A DNA stretch of 36,509 nt, taken from a virus. The notes under the pieces were generated by a model. That model made no database searches and was not told the origin of the DNA. It worked only from the letters and a program-made list of their open reading frames with translations. Position 1 is the first letter of the stretch. Every line of letters begins with the position of its first letter. Made by a program: the position numbers and the translations under genes. Location: the IMG/VR virus record IMGVR_UViG_3300017917_001771, positions 1 to 36,509 of that record; one strand, 5' to 3'. Below are positions 23,367-30,228 of this stretch, piece by piece.

Positions 23367-23917
23367 AAAGAGGAACACTTGATGTATATGCAGGACCAAT
23401 GTATGCAGGCAAAACTAGCCAGCTACTAAAAAGAGTTTTATGGTTAGATCACCAACAAAAAAAAGTGTTAGTGTTAAAGCCGTCTAAGGACAATCGTTAC
23501 GCAGAAGAAAAAATAGTTACGCATAATCAACTAAGCTATCCGTGCATTAGTTTCACTGAATTTAGTGAAGTAGATTCTAAATATAATATTATGCCATACA
23601 ATTTTGATACTATATGCTTAGACGAAGTGCAGTTCATGCCAACATATCCTACACTTAAGCGGGTAGAAACTTGGCTAGGTAACGGTGTTAACGTCATTGC
23701 AACAGGATTAGATCAAGATAGTCGAGGTGTTCCGTTTGAAACAACAAGTCATTTGATGGGTCTAGCGGACTGTGTGCAGAAACTTGTTGCTAGTTGCACA
23801 ACATGTGGCAGAGACGCTACAAAAACTTATCGCATTAATGCAGAAGGTGACCGTGTGTTAGTGGGTAGCATGGGAATGTATGAACCTAGATGCATTGACC
23901 ATTGGGAGCCTAGATGA
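23354..23917 (+). CDS. tdk: Thymidine kinase, type II
   Basis: The 187-residue product phosphorylates thymidine with ATP for dTTP supply. It has the P-loop GPMYAGKT (14-21), the CLDEVQF box (D90, E91), the thymidine-binding lasso region, and a zinc site from ASCTTCGRDA and EPRCIDHW. Length matches bacterial Tdk (about 190). The start is either ATG 23354 or ATG 23360; both lie in the overlap with the previous gene. Supports phage DNA synthesis alongside the DNA polymerase. Confidence 0.93.
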   Translation: MGMVKRGTLDVYAGPMYAGKTSQLLKRVLWLDHQQKKVLVLKPSKDNRYAEEKIVTHNQLSYPCISFTEFSEVDSKYNIMPYNFDTICLDEVQFMPTYPTLKRVETWLGNGVNVIATGLDQDSRGVPFETTSHLMGLADCVQKLVASCTTCGRDATKTYRINAEGDRVLVGSMGMYEPRCIDHWEPR

Positions 23918-24150
23918 ACAAAATAACAGTAAATCTGTTAGCTGAGTTAGCACAAGAGACAGAAATATCAGATCCTATTGATTGGGATTACCTAAATATA
24001 GATGAACGCACTGCATACCGAATGATGGCAGCTCATGTAATAGAGTTGCCAGATGATGTCTTGACATTAAAGGCAAGTCTTGTTAAAATGTTAGTTGAGA
24101 ATTTCGTATTAAACGTTAAACTAGGAAGTAATGATGAGTCAGGCAATTAA
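23914..24150 (+). CDS. Small unknown protein
   Basis: The 78-residue product is acidic and helical (LAELAQETEISDPIDWDYLN). It overlaps thymidine kinase by ATGA and the next gene by 17 bases. No motif is recognised. Confidence 0.65.
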   Translation: MNKITVNLLAELAQETEISDPIDWDYLNIDERTAYRMMAAHVIELPDDVLTLKASLVKMLVENFVLNVKLGSNDESGN

Positions 24151-24322
24151 AGTAAGCGATTCTAAATGGATCATCGAAGTCCAAGAAAACGGCAAGACTA
24201 AAGAACTATTTGTTCAGTTTCCAGAAGAAGCTATGAATCAAATGGGGTGGTATGAAGGCGATTTAATCGAGTGGCTAGATAATGGAGACGGGTCGTGGAC
24301 GTTGAAGAAAAAATCAAACTAA
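24134..24322 (+). CDS. AbrB-like small beta protein
   Basis: The 62-residue product reads VQFPEEAMNQMGWYEGDLIE followed by WLDNGDGSWTLKK. The order P-x-E-x-M-x-x-x-GW-x-x-GD with a C-terminal strand resembles SpoVT/AbrB or MazE-type DNA-binding folds. ATG 24134 is preferred over ATG 24131 for its 7-base spacing from AGGA. It overlaps the queE start by 28 bases and may regulate it or just be co-translated. Confidence 0.65.
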   Translation: MSQAIKVSDSKWIIEVQENGKTKELFVQFPEEAMNQMGWYEGDLIEWLDNGDGSWTLKKKSN

Positions 24323-25191
24323 AGCTACGCTATAGCGAAGCATTTTACAGTATCCAAGGCGAAGGTAAATACGTAGGTGTTCCGAGCGTATTTCTTCGCA
24401 CATTTGGTTGCAACTTTCGTTGTCAGAATTTTGGGTTAGAGCGTGGTCGTGAAAAGACACGCTACAACCCAGAAGTAGAAAAACTAATCGAAAACAAAGT
24501 TCACGAAACTACAGAGAAGTTTGAAGACTTGCCGCTAGTGTTTAGCGGGTGCGATACATATGCGAGCATTTATCCAGAGTTTAGACACTTGGTTATGGAT
24601 AAAACAATTGACGACGTTGTAGAACATTTGCTTAGTTTAACTCCAAACGGACATTGGATGCAAGACAACGGGCAAGATGTTCATCTTATTCTAACAGGCG
24701 GCGAGCCACTGTTAGCATGGCAACGTTTGTATATTGAGTTGTTCGAACACCCGAAAATGAGAGACCTCAAAAATGTTACATTTGAAACAAATACTACTCA
24801 ATTTTTGCACGAAGATTTTAGAGACTATCTTGGAAATCGTGCAAGATTTAAAACAACGTTCAGTTGCAGTCCAAAACTATCCGTCTCGGGAGAGTCTTGG
24901 GATGATGCTATTAAGCCTAGCGTTGCTAGTCAATACTACACTGTTCCTAACTCTAGCTTATATCTCAAGTTTGTGGTCAATGACAGTGTGGATGTGGAAG
25001 AAGTTGACCGTGCTGTTGCAGAATATCGTGCAGTTGGTATCAACTGTCCGGTCTACCTCATGCCAGTCGGAGGCAGAACAGAAGGGTATAACCTCACTGT
25101 TCAACAAGTTGCAAAAATTGCGATGGAAAAAGGATATCGATTCACCCCAAGACTCCACATTACGCTATTCGGAAATGCCTGGGGAACTTAA
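24295..25191 (+). CDS. queE: QueE-like radical SAM 7-carboxy-7-deazaguanine synthase
   Basis: The 298-residue product starts at GTG with GGAG 7 bases upstream. YSIQGEGKYVGVPSVFLRTF is a clear QueE N-terminus (residues 18-37). The cluster cysteines are spaced unusually: C39 and C43 in GCNFRC, and C86 in SGCDTYAS, where the normal CxxxCxxCDT becomes Cx3C-x42-CDT. LILTGGEPLLAW (131-142) is the SAM-binding GGEP motif. The enzyme should convert CPH4 to 7-carboxy-7-deazaguanine using SAM and a [4Fe-4S] cluster. With folE, the QueD-like gene and dpdA it completes a deazaguanine route; no queC is visible. MetK, the SAM source, lies 335 bases downstream. Confidence 0.88.
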   Translation: MDVEEKIKLKLRYSEAFYSIQGEGKYVGVPSVFLRTFGCNFRCQNFGLERGREKTRYNPEVEKLIENKVHETTEKFEDLPLVFSGCDTYASIYPEFRHLVMDKTIDDVVEHLLSLTPNGHWMQDNGQDVHLILTGGEPLLAWQRLYIELFEHPKMRDLKNVTFETNTTQFLHEDFRDYLGNRARFKTTFSCSPKLSVSGESWDDAIKPSVASQYYTVPNSSLYLKFVVNDSVDVEEVDRAVAEYRAVGINCPVYLMPVGGRTEGYNLTVQQVAKIAMEKGYRFTPRLHITLFGNAWGT

Positions 25192-25261
25192 CAACAACGT
25201 AACATACTTACGTGGCATACACACTGACGAACAATTTGAACGGGTTAGAAAGCAACTATGA
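25175..25261 (+). CDS. Tiny unknown ORF overlapping queE end
   Basis: A 28-codon frame (MPGELNNNVTYLRGIHTDEQ...) starts inside the last codons of queE and stops in an ATGA overlap with the lipoprotein gene. Tight packing favours translation, but the length is too short to judge. It may only couple translation to the lipoprotein. Confidence 0.4.
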   Translation: MPGELNNNVTYLRGIHTDEQFERVRKQL

Positions 25262-25359
25262 AATACTTTTTACTATTAGTATTACTGTCCGGATGTGCAT
25301 CTTCTGTATCTACTACAGAAGATCCGCTTTTTATAATTCATAGATTAGGAGTAATATGA
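25258..25359 (+). CDS. Tiny lipoprotein, outer-spanin candidate
   Basis: The 33-residue product has a lipoprotein signal (MKYFLLLVLLSGC, lipobox LLSGC, lipidated C13) and a mature part of only 21 residues. Such mini-lipoproteins match outer-membrane spanins (Rz1-like), but no inner spanin is nested with it; the membrane protein at 6423 could be the partner. It overlaps both neighbours by ATGA. Superinfection-exclusion lipoproteins are an alternative. Confidence 0.65.
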   Translation: MKYFLLLVLLSGCASSVSTTEDPLFIIHRLGVI

Positions 25360-25526
25360 AAGAAAAACGTGTTCAAATTTTAGTAAATGAATTAATAGAA
25401 ACTGTTGACCGATTAAATCGTATAACAGAACTTCTAAATAAAACTAACACTACCTACTATTTAGGTCAAAGTGCTAAAAACGGCACTTGGAAGTTAGAAG
25501 ATATATCACAAAAGGTCGATTATTAA
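25356..25526 (+). CDS. Small helical unknown protein
   Basis: The 56-residue product (LVNELIETVDRLNRITELLN) is a helical coil with a short C-terminal strand-like part. AGGAG lies 5 bases before the ATG. The TAA stop shares its last base with the metK ATG (TAATG), so it probably couples to metK translation. No membrane segment or signal peptide. Confidence 0.65.
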   Translation: MKEKRVQILVNELIETVDRLNRITELLNKTNTTYYLGQSAKNGTWKLEDISQKVDY

Positions 25527-26617
25527 TGGTTAATTATATTTTTACAAGTGAAAGTGTCAGCGACGGACACCCAGATAAGGTTGCAGACCAGATATCTGAT
25601 GCACTTGTTGACGCTGGGTTAAAAGCAGGCAACACTACTACCAGGGTTGCAATAGAAACACTTGTTACCACAAATTTCGTAGCACTAGCCGGCGAAGTAA
25701 AAAATTACAATGTTAGTGCAGACGAAATAAATGAAATTGTTCGAAATAAAGTTAAAGAAATTGGCTACGAACAAGACGGGTTTCATTGGGATAAGTTGAA
25801 TATTATCAATCGAATTCATAACCAAAGTGCAGACATTGCACTAGGAACAGATGACTTCGGTGCAGGCGACCAAGGCATCATGTTCGGTTATGCATGTAAT
25901 CATACACCTAGTATGATGCCTGCGCCTATCCATTATTCGCATGAAATACTTAAAGAACTTAAAAAGCACCGTGGGACTGTTTTAGGACCAGATGCCAAGT
26001 CTCAAGTAAGCGTCGAATACAACGGTGCAAGACGAGAAGGTATTATCAAACGTATTGATCAGATTGTTATTTCAACACAACATACTGATGGTAACATAGA
26101 AGAAGCCAGAGCATTAGCTAAACAATCAGCAATCAATGTTTTAGGTGATCTTATTGATGAGAATACTGTGTGGCATCTTAACCCCACTGGCAATTTTGTC
26201 ATTGGCGGACCCGACGGAGATGCTGGCGTAACAGGACGTAAAATTATTGTTGATACTTACGGCGGGTTTGCCCCACACGGCGGTGGAGCATTTAGTGGTA
26301 AAGATCCAACTAAAGTAGATCGTAGTGCTGCATACATGGCTCGTTGGTTAGCCAAAAACGTAGTAGCAGATGAAATGGCAGATTGGTGCAATATACAATT
26401 GTCATATGCGATCGGTGTTAAGCAACCAACAAGTATTCTTATTGATAGCAACGGTCACAACCGATCAATTGAACGTTTCATACGTAACGAAATTGATTTA
26501 AGTCCCAAAGGCATTATCGACAGATTTGACTTGTTTAATTTCCACAAATATAGTGAAAATTGTGTATATGGCCATTTTGGAGATAAAGATGTGCCGTGGG
26601 AGAAAATTGGATGGTAA
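25526..26617 (+). CDS. metK: S-adenosylmethionine synthetase
   Basis: The 363-residue product makes SAM from methionine and ATP. Family motifs are FTSESVSDGHPDKVADQISD at 6-25, the methionine-binding GAGDQGIMFGYA, the P-loop-like GGGAFSGKDPTKVDRS, and the C-terminal IDSNGHNRS region. Length is near the family norm (about 380). The start at 25526 was chosen because conserved sequence begins there and it couples to the previous stop. A phage copy is unusual and would support radical SAM QueE and any SAM-dependent methylation. The 3' end overlaps an NTF2-like gene. Confidence 0.93.
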   Translation: MVNYIFTSESVSDGHPDKVADQISDALVDAGLKAGNTTTRVAIETLVTTNFVALAGEVKNYNVSADEINEIVRNKVKEIGYEQDGFHWDKLNIINRIHNQSADIALGTDDFGAGDQGIMFGYACNHTPSMMPAPIHYSHEILKELKKHRGTVLGPDAKSQVSVEYNGARREGIIKRIDQIVISTQHTDGNIEEARALAKQSAINVLGDLIDENTVWHLNPTGNFVIGGPDGDAGVTGRKIIVDTYGGFAPHGGGAFSGKDPTKVDRSAAYMARWLAKNVVADEMADWCNIQLSYAIGVKQPTSILIDSNGHNRSIERFIRNEIDLSPKGIIDRFDLFNFHKYSENCVYGHFGDKDVPWEKIGW

Positions 26618-26955
26618 CTGATTTTTATAAAATTGCAAACGAATACTTCGAAGCATGGAATTCGCAATCTAGCAAACAACTAGCAGATTTATTTGATGCT
26701 GATGTAAAATTGGTAGACTGGAGTGTAAAAGTATCAGGTCGTGACGCTGTCATTCTAGCAAACGAAAATATTTGGAAGACAGTCCCAGACATTAACGCAA
26801 CAGTAATAGATATTGGAATCAGTCATGCAAATCGTGCATACTGCCATATCATTATTAAAAGCGAACAACAAAATCTGAACTTTAGCGTTATCGATGTGTT
26901 AAGTATTCGTAATGGTAAAATTTATCGGGTAGACGCATATCATAACGACTCATGA
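26611..26955 (+). CDS. NTF2/SnoaL-like fold protein
   Basis: The 114-residue product has the NTF2-like layout: a helical start (IANEYFEAWNSQSSKQLADL), then LFDADVKLVDWS, the GRDAVILANENIW helix, and paired strands ending in RNGKIYRVDAYHN. Members are small ligand-binding or enzymatic cones. It overlaps the metK stop by 7 bases. A role in the same pathway as metK and queE is possible, but the pocket residues do not tell the substrate. Confidence 0.75.
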   Translation: MVTDFYKIANEYFEAWNSQSSKQLADLFDADVKLVDWSVKVSGRDAVILANENIWKTVPDINATVIDIGISHANRAYCHIIIKSEQQNLNFSVIDVLSIRNGKIYRVDAYHNDS

Positions 26956-26966
26956 AGGATAATCGA

Positions 26967-27149
26967 ATGCAAAAAAGAAACGAAAAAGTAGACATGGAAA
27001 ACTTTACTACCATCGAAGTGAACGATTTCGACGAGCTAATAGTAACGTTCGATGACGGCGATTTTATGGTAGAAGTGCCATTGGATGCACGACAAGTGTT
27101 GAATCATTTGCGTGAATTTTTTAACGATAAGGAATATAAAAATGAGTGA
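26967..27149 (+). CDS. Small acidic unknown protein
   Basis: The 60-residue product (MQKRNEKVDMENFTTIEVND) has acidic beta strands and a C-terminal helix (PLDARQVLNHLREFF). ATG 26967 was preferred over ATG 26952 for its AAGGA 7 bases upstream. The end overlaps the next gene's start. Confidence 0.65.
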   Translation: MQKRNEKVDMENFTTIEVNDFDELIVTFDDGDFMVEVPLDARQVLNHLREFFNDKEYKNE

Positions 27150-27435
27150 GTGGTTTAGACGTTTAATCTTAAAACACACCGGGAAAGATGTTGCTAGTAA
27201 AACAGAAACAAAAGAAACTGCAAAAGGTCCTTGGGTCAAAGTAGTCAATGTTCATTTTGATCCAAAAGACCCGACTAAAGGCTATTTCGAGTTAGATTGG
27301 AATCAAGAATTTGTAAATATGTTAGGAGAAGCAGGATATGCTGGACCTAACAGTGAAGCAATTGTTGATCTTTGGTTTAACGACCTTTGTCGCAGTGTTG
27401 CACTTGATGCAGAAAATGGTAAAGAAGAAGGTTGA
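27142..27435 (+). CDS. Conserved-looking small phage protein
   Basis: The 97-residue product has PWVKVVNVHFDPKDPTKGYF followed by ELDWNQEFVNML and a C-terminal DLWFNDLC helix. It is alpha/beta with no catalytic motif. ATG 27142 follows AAGGA by 9 bases. Its last codons overlap promoter P3. Similar proteins occur in T4-like marine phages as far as remembered, with no known role. Confidence 0.7.
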   Translation: MSEWFRRLILKHTGKDVASKTETKETAKGPWVKVVNVHFDPKDPTKGYFELDWNQEFVNMLGEAGYAGPNSEAIVDLWFNDLCRSVALDAENGKEEG

Positions 27436-27460
27436 CAGCCAAGCTGTCTTACATTATATT
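27432..27460 (+). promoter_or_regulatory. Sigma70-like promoter P3 with spacer palindrome
   Basis: TTGACA at 27432-27437, a 17-base spacer and TATATT at 27455-27460 (5 of 6 match). The spacer region holds an inverted repeat GACAGC-CAA-GCTGTC (27434-27448) that overlaps the -35. This would suit a repressor operator. It drives the gene at 27495. Confidence 0.75.
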
Positions 27461-27494
27461 GAATACACTAGGAACTCAGTAATAGGATATCATT

Positions 27495-27728
27495 ATGCCC
27501 ACAATTACCGTAACGACAGATGTTGATGTTGACGTAGACCTTAACGATTTTGACGACAGCGATCTTATTGAAGAACTAGAAGATCGTGGATATAAATGCG
27601 TTGACATCGATGAAACACCTGCACATGTTTTTACATCGCAGGAACGAGAGCTTATTATGTCTTTGCTAGATACTGATTATCGTAATTGGGAGCATCGTCG
27701 AGTCAGGGACAAGCTTCTATCGATGTAA
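27495..27728 (+). CDS. Small acidic unknown protein
   Basis: The 77-residue product begins with alternating Val and Asp (VTTDVDVDVDLNDFDDSDLI) and ends with a helix (TSQERELIMSLLDTDYRNWE). The start is ATG after AGGA by about 9 bases. It is the first gene after promoter P3. No function is recognised. Confidence 0.7.
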   Translation: MPTITVTTDVDVDVDLNDFDDSDLIEELEDRGYKCVDIDETPAHVFTSQERELIMSLLDTDYRNWEHRRVRDKLLSM

Positions 27729-27731
27729 ATA
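27724..27731 (+). promoter_or_regulatory. Weak T4-late-like promoter octamer
   Basis: TGTAAATA ends 27 bases before the ATG at 27759. It differs from TATAAATA at one position, in the second base. Position and spacing match the other late-like octamers in the window, but the sequence also overlaps a stop codon. Confidence 0.3.
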
Positions 27732-27758
27732 CTAATGTAATAAAATCTGAGGAAGAAA

Positions 27759-28271
27759 ATGTTTACACAAAAGCAAGTAGAAGAACTCGTAGATCTTCTG
27801 GCTACTTTGAATGAGAACACTAAAATCTATCTAGGTTGCGATAGTGTTCGAGTTGTTAAGAACAATCGTGCATACGGTCGATATGCTACAGTTTGTATCG
27901 TTCACATGAACGGTTCAAACGGTTGCCGTATCTTCAGTAATCAAAGTTACGAGCCAGACTATGATGTAAAGAAAAACCGTCCGCAAATGCGAATGATGAA
28001 CGAAGTCATGAAAGTTTGCGAACTATATAACCAACTTATTCCGTTTATCGATGAGTATGAAGTCGAAATCCACCTCGACATCAATACAGACCCGAAACAC
28101 GGTTCAAGCTGTGCTGCAAACCAAGCTGCAGGCTATGTTCTTGGTGTTACTGGTATTGAGCCAAAGCTCAAGCCAGAAAGCTGGGCTGCTAGCTTTGGTG
28201 CTGACGGTATTGCACACGGTAAGGGCGATGGTCGTCATGCTACGCCAGACCCAAATGAGGTAGTGCTATGA
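27759..28271 (+). CDS. YkuK/DUF458-like RNase H-fold protein
   Basis: The 170-residue product reads TKIYLGCDSVRV (D28), RYATVCIVHM, then VEIHLDINTDPKHGSS and KPESWAASFGADGIAH. This Asp-on-strand order and the KP-x-S-x-AAS-x-xAD ending match the YkuK/DUF458 family, predicted to have an RNase H-like fold with a two-metal site. Whether it is a nuclease is unproven. GAGGAA lies 7-8 bases before the ATG; the stop overlaps the next gene (ATGA). Confidence 0.75.
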   Translation: MFTQKQVEELVDLLATLNENTKIYLGCDSVRVVKNNRAYGRYATVCIVHMNGSNGCRIFSNQSYEPDYDVKKNRPQMRMMNEVMKVCELYNQLIPFIDEYEVEIHLDINTDPKHGSSCAANQAAGYVLGVTGIEPKLKPESWAASFGADGIAHGKGDGRHATPDPNEVVL

Positions 28272-28504
28272 CCCCACAAGAGGTCAATGATTACAAAATG
28301 CGTTGGATGCGTGAAGGCGGATATAGTGTTCGCCTTCACAGCGATCTCGATGTTGCAGGTAAAGAATGGTGTCGGCGCAATCTAGAACGTCATCAGTGGA
28401 GTTTTCAATCTTACACTGCTGTTTATCAACACACTTTTTACTTTGAAAACGAAGTAATTAGTCAACAATTTTCACAAGAGTTTCACGACTGGGTAGACAA
28501 ATGA
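28268..28504 (+). CDS. Small unknown protein
   Basis: The 78-residue product has a basic, Trp-containing N-terminus (YKMRWMREGGYSVRLHSD) and aromatic strands (YTAVYQHTFYFENEVI). It is coupled by ATGA to both neighbours. No family is recognised. Confidence 0.68.
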   Translation: MTPQEVNDYKMRWMREGGYSVRLHSDLDVAGKEWCRRNLERHQWSFQSYTAVYQHTFYFENEVISQQFSQEFHDWVDK

Positions 28505-28683
28505 AATATGCAGTAATGGTTCCTATCGACAACGAAGGTTATGTTTACGTTACTAGGCCTACAGGTAAAATGTATGACGTGGAACCAGTGCTACATAACA
28601 CGTTTGAAGAAGCAAAAGAAGCTGCTAGCATCTGGGGCAAGTTTGCTCGTATTGTAGAATACGATAACGGAAACGATGACTGA
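28501..28683 (+). CDS. Small unknown protein
   Basis: The 60-residue product (MKYAVMVPIDNEGYVYVTRP) looks like a compact beta-beta-alpha-beta domain with a TFEEAKEAASIW helix. That layout resembles the small modules inside the large protein at 469-4275. It couples by ATGA to the previous gene and overlaps the next by 8 bases. Confidence 0.66.
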   Translation: MKYAVMVPIDNEGYVYVTRPTGKMYDVEPVLHNTFEEAKEAASIWGKFARIVEYDNGNDD

Positions 28684-28918
28684 TCCACTATTCTTAATAC
28701 TAAAACGTTTGCCTACCGATTACACTGACTACGGCGGGGAAGTTGAACGTTGGAAAGATAACAGTGATTATCCCGATTGTAGCTGCGGTTGTAAATATTT
28801 CTTGCCGTTAGAGGGCGAACTAGGAATGGATTGGGGAGTATGTGGCAAACTCGGTGCCCCACGAGAAGGTTTATTGACTTGGGAACACCAAGCCGGAAAA
28901 GGATGTTTTGAAAAATGA
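28676..28918 (+). CDS. DUF3027-like Cys-containing protein
   Basis: The 80-residue product has YPDCSCGCKYF, then MDWGVCGK and PREGLLTWEHQAGKGCFE. This C-x-C-x-C plus GVC and HQ-x-x-x-xCFE layout resembles DUF3027-type small proteins found in bacteria. The five Cys may bind a metal. It is coupled by ATGA to the next gene. Function unknown. Confidence 0.7.
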   Translation: MTDPLFLILKRLPTDYTDYGGEVERWKDNSDYPDCSCGCKYFLPLEGELGMDWGVCGKLGAPREGLLTWEHQAGKGCFEK

Positions 28919-29649
28919 GAGTTAAAATCGGGCCGTATAAGAGCTGGTTCGGACCATACCAGCTAGCCGAAAAGATTATGTTCTGGGTTCCTAAAGAAAA
29001 AGACGAATACGGGTTTCCACACACTGCCGACCGAGTGCATGATTTTGGCGAATGGCTAGCCCACGGCAGTGTCGAGCCCGAACCTAAAGTCGGCGAAGTT
29101 CGTGGTTGGGGCGATGACCGCCCAGAAACTTGGATCTACAAATTGCTAAAGTGGATTGACAGTAAGAAAAAGCGTAAAATCGAAGTTCATATTGACCGTT
29201 GGGATACCTGGAACATGGAGACAACTCTCGGTTATATCATTCGTCCTATGCTCAAGCAACTGAATCAAAACAAGCACGGCGCACCTTGGGTCGACGACGA
29301 GGATGTTCCTGAAGAACTTCGCAGCACATCTGCACCTGCACTTACAGAAGAAGAAAAAAACGTTGGTGCAACAGACGATAACCACTTCAAGCGTTGGGAT
29401 TGGGTTATGAATGAAATGATCTTTGCCTTCGAGAGTCTCCCCGGTGGTTCCGACGAAGATTGGGAATTTAAGTTCACCACCGGCGAATACGACTACCAAT
29501 CTGTAAAACAAGAGGACGGTAACTATCTTATGGTTCATGGCCCTAAACACACTGCAGAAACAGACTGGGATGCACGTAAAGAATACGGAGAACGTATCAA
29601 AAACGGGTTCAGACTGTTCGGAAAATACTATCAAAATCTATGGGACTAA
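28915..29649 (+). CDS. Conserved-looking phage protein of unknown role
   Basis: The 244-residue product has an N-terminal helix-rich part with many Trp. KKRKIEVHIDRWDTWNMETT and GYIIRPMLKQL follow, then HFKRWDWVMNEMIFAFES. The WD-x-W-x-M-x-T and RWDWVMNEMI blocks are the strongest features and probably mark a conserved core. No catalytic motif or signal peptide. It starts in an ATGA overlap. Confidence 0.72.
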   Translation: MRVKIGPYKSWFGPYQLAEKIMFWVPKEKDEYGFPHTADRVHDFGEWLAHGSVEPEPKVGEVRGWGDDRPETWIYKLLKWIDSKKKRKIEVHIDRWDTWNMETTLGYIIRPMLKQLNQNKHGAPWVDDEDVPEELRSTSAPALTEEEKNVGATDDNHFKRWDWVMNEMIFAFESLPGGSDEDWEFKFTTGEYDYQSVKQEDGNYLMVHGPKHTAETDWDARKEYGERIKNGFRLFGKYYQNLWD

Positions 29650-29650
29650 A

Positions 29651-29881
29651 ATGAATGAGCAGCCTAAACTAATACTGTTAGCTGATATTATAGAAAATAA
29701 AGTTCGCAAAGAACGTGAACTTGCGTTTTACGAAGAAGAATTGAAAAAATTACAAGAAAAAATGTTTTGGCTCAAGCGTGATATTGATGTTACTAACATT
29801 ATTCTAGACATGGTAAAAAACGAAAAAGTCCTCGATGTAAAGGAAAACATGGAGAAACGATTATTAAAAAATGATGAATAG
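29651..29881 (+). CDS. Small coiled-coil protein
   Basis: The 76-residue product is one long coiled coil (ENKVRKERELAFYEEELKKL) ending in a basic tail. ATG 29651 lies 1 base after the previous stop. The end overlaps the next gene by 11 bases. Function unknown. Confidence 0.68.
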   Translation: MNEQPKLILLADIIENKVRKERELAFYEEELKKLQEKMFWLKRDIDVTNIILDMVKNEKVLDVKENMEKRLLKNDE

Positions 29882-30212
29882 ATATATGCCGTTAGAATAC
29901 AGATATCGAGTTTATACTATATCACGTGATATAAATGATTTTGCCCGATACACCGGTTACAGTCATGGCAGATATCAAGATTCAGTCCCGGCTGGGTTTG
30001 CTCGTGAATGTATGATTGAATTTTTAAACTATGATAAGGCTGGGTGGTTCATAGAGAACGGTGTTGCAATCAATGTAGAAACCTACGTCGATGCTACTAC
30101 TTACCAATACCGTGCTGTTCTTGTTGCACACATGACTTATGAGCAACGTGAGATGTGGCGTGAAATGGAAATCATTGACAAACTACAAAATTCATATAAA
30201 AATAAAATGTAA
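29871..30212 (+). CDS. Aromatic-rich unknown protein
   Basis: The 113-residue product is rich in Tyr and Arg (MPLEYRYRVYTISRDINDFA, YTGYSHGRYQDSV) with a middle ECMIEFLNYD helix. Its end, REMEIIDKLQNSYK, weakly recalls the C-terminal module of the 19774-21472 family. ATG 29871 and ATG 29874 are equal start options. No function is recognised. Confidence 0.68.
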   Translation: MMNRYMPLEYRYRVYTISRDINDFARYTGYSHGRYQDSVPAGFARECMIEFLNYDKAGWFIENGVAINVETYVDATTYQYRAVLVAHMTYEQREMWREMEIIDKLQNSYKNKM

Positions 30213-30228
30213 CATCTAAGGAAACACT

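Noticed and set aside
24773-25174. Longer + strand frame upstream of the 28-codon ORF
   Set aside because: It runs through the conserved C-terminal half of queE in another frame; only the part from 25175 lies near a gap.
28051-28263. Alternative + strand frame inside the YkuK-like gene
   Set aside because: It overlaps the conserved HLDIN and KPESWAAS motifs of the real frame and gives a low-complexity product.
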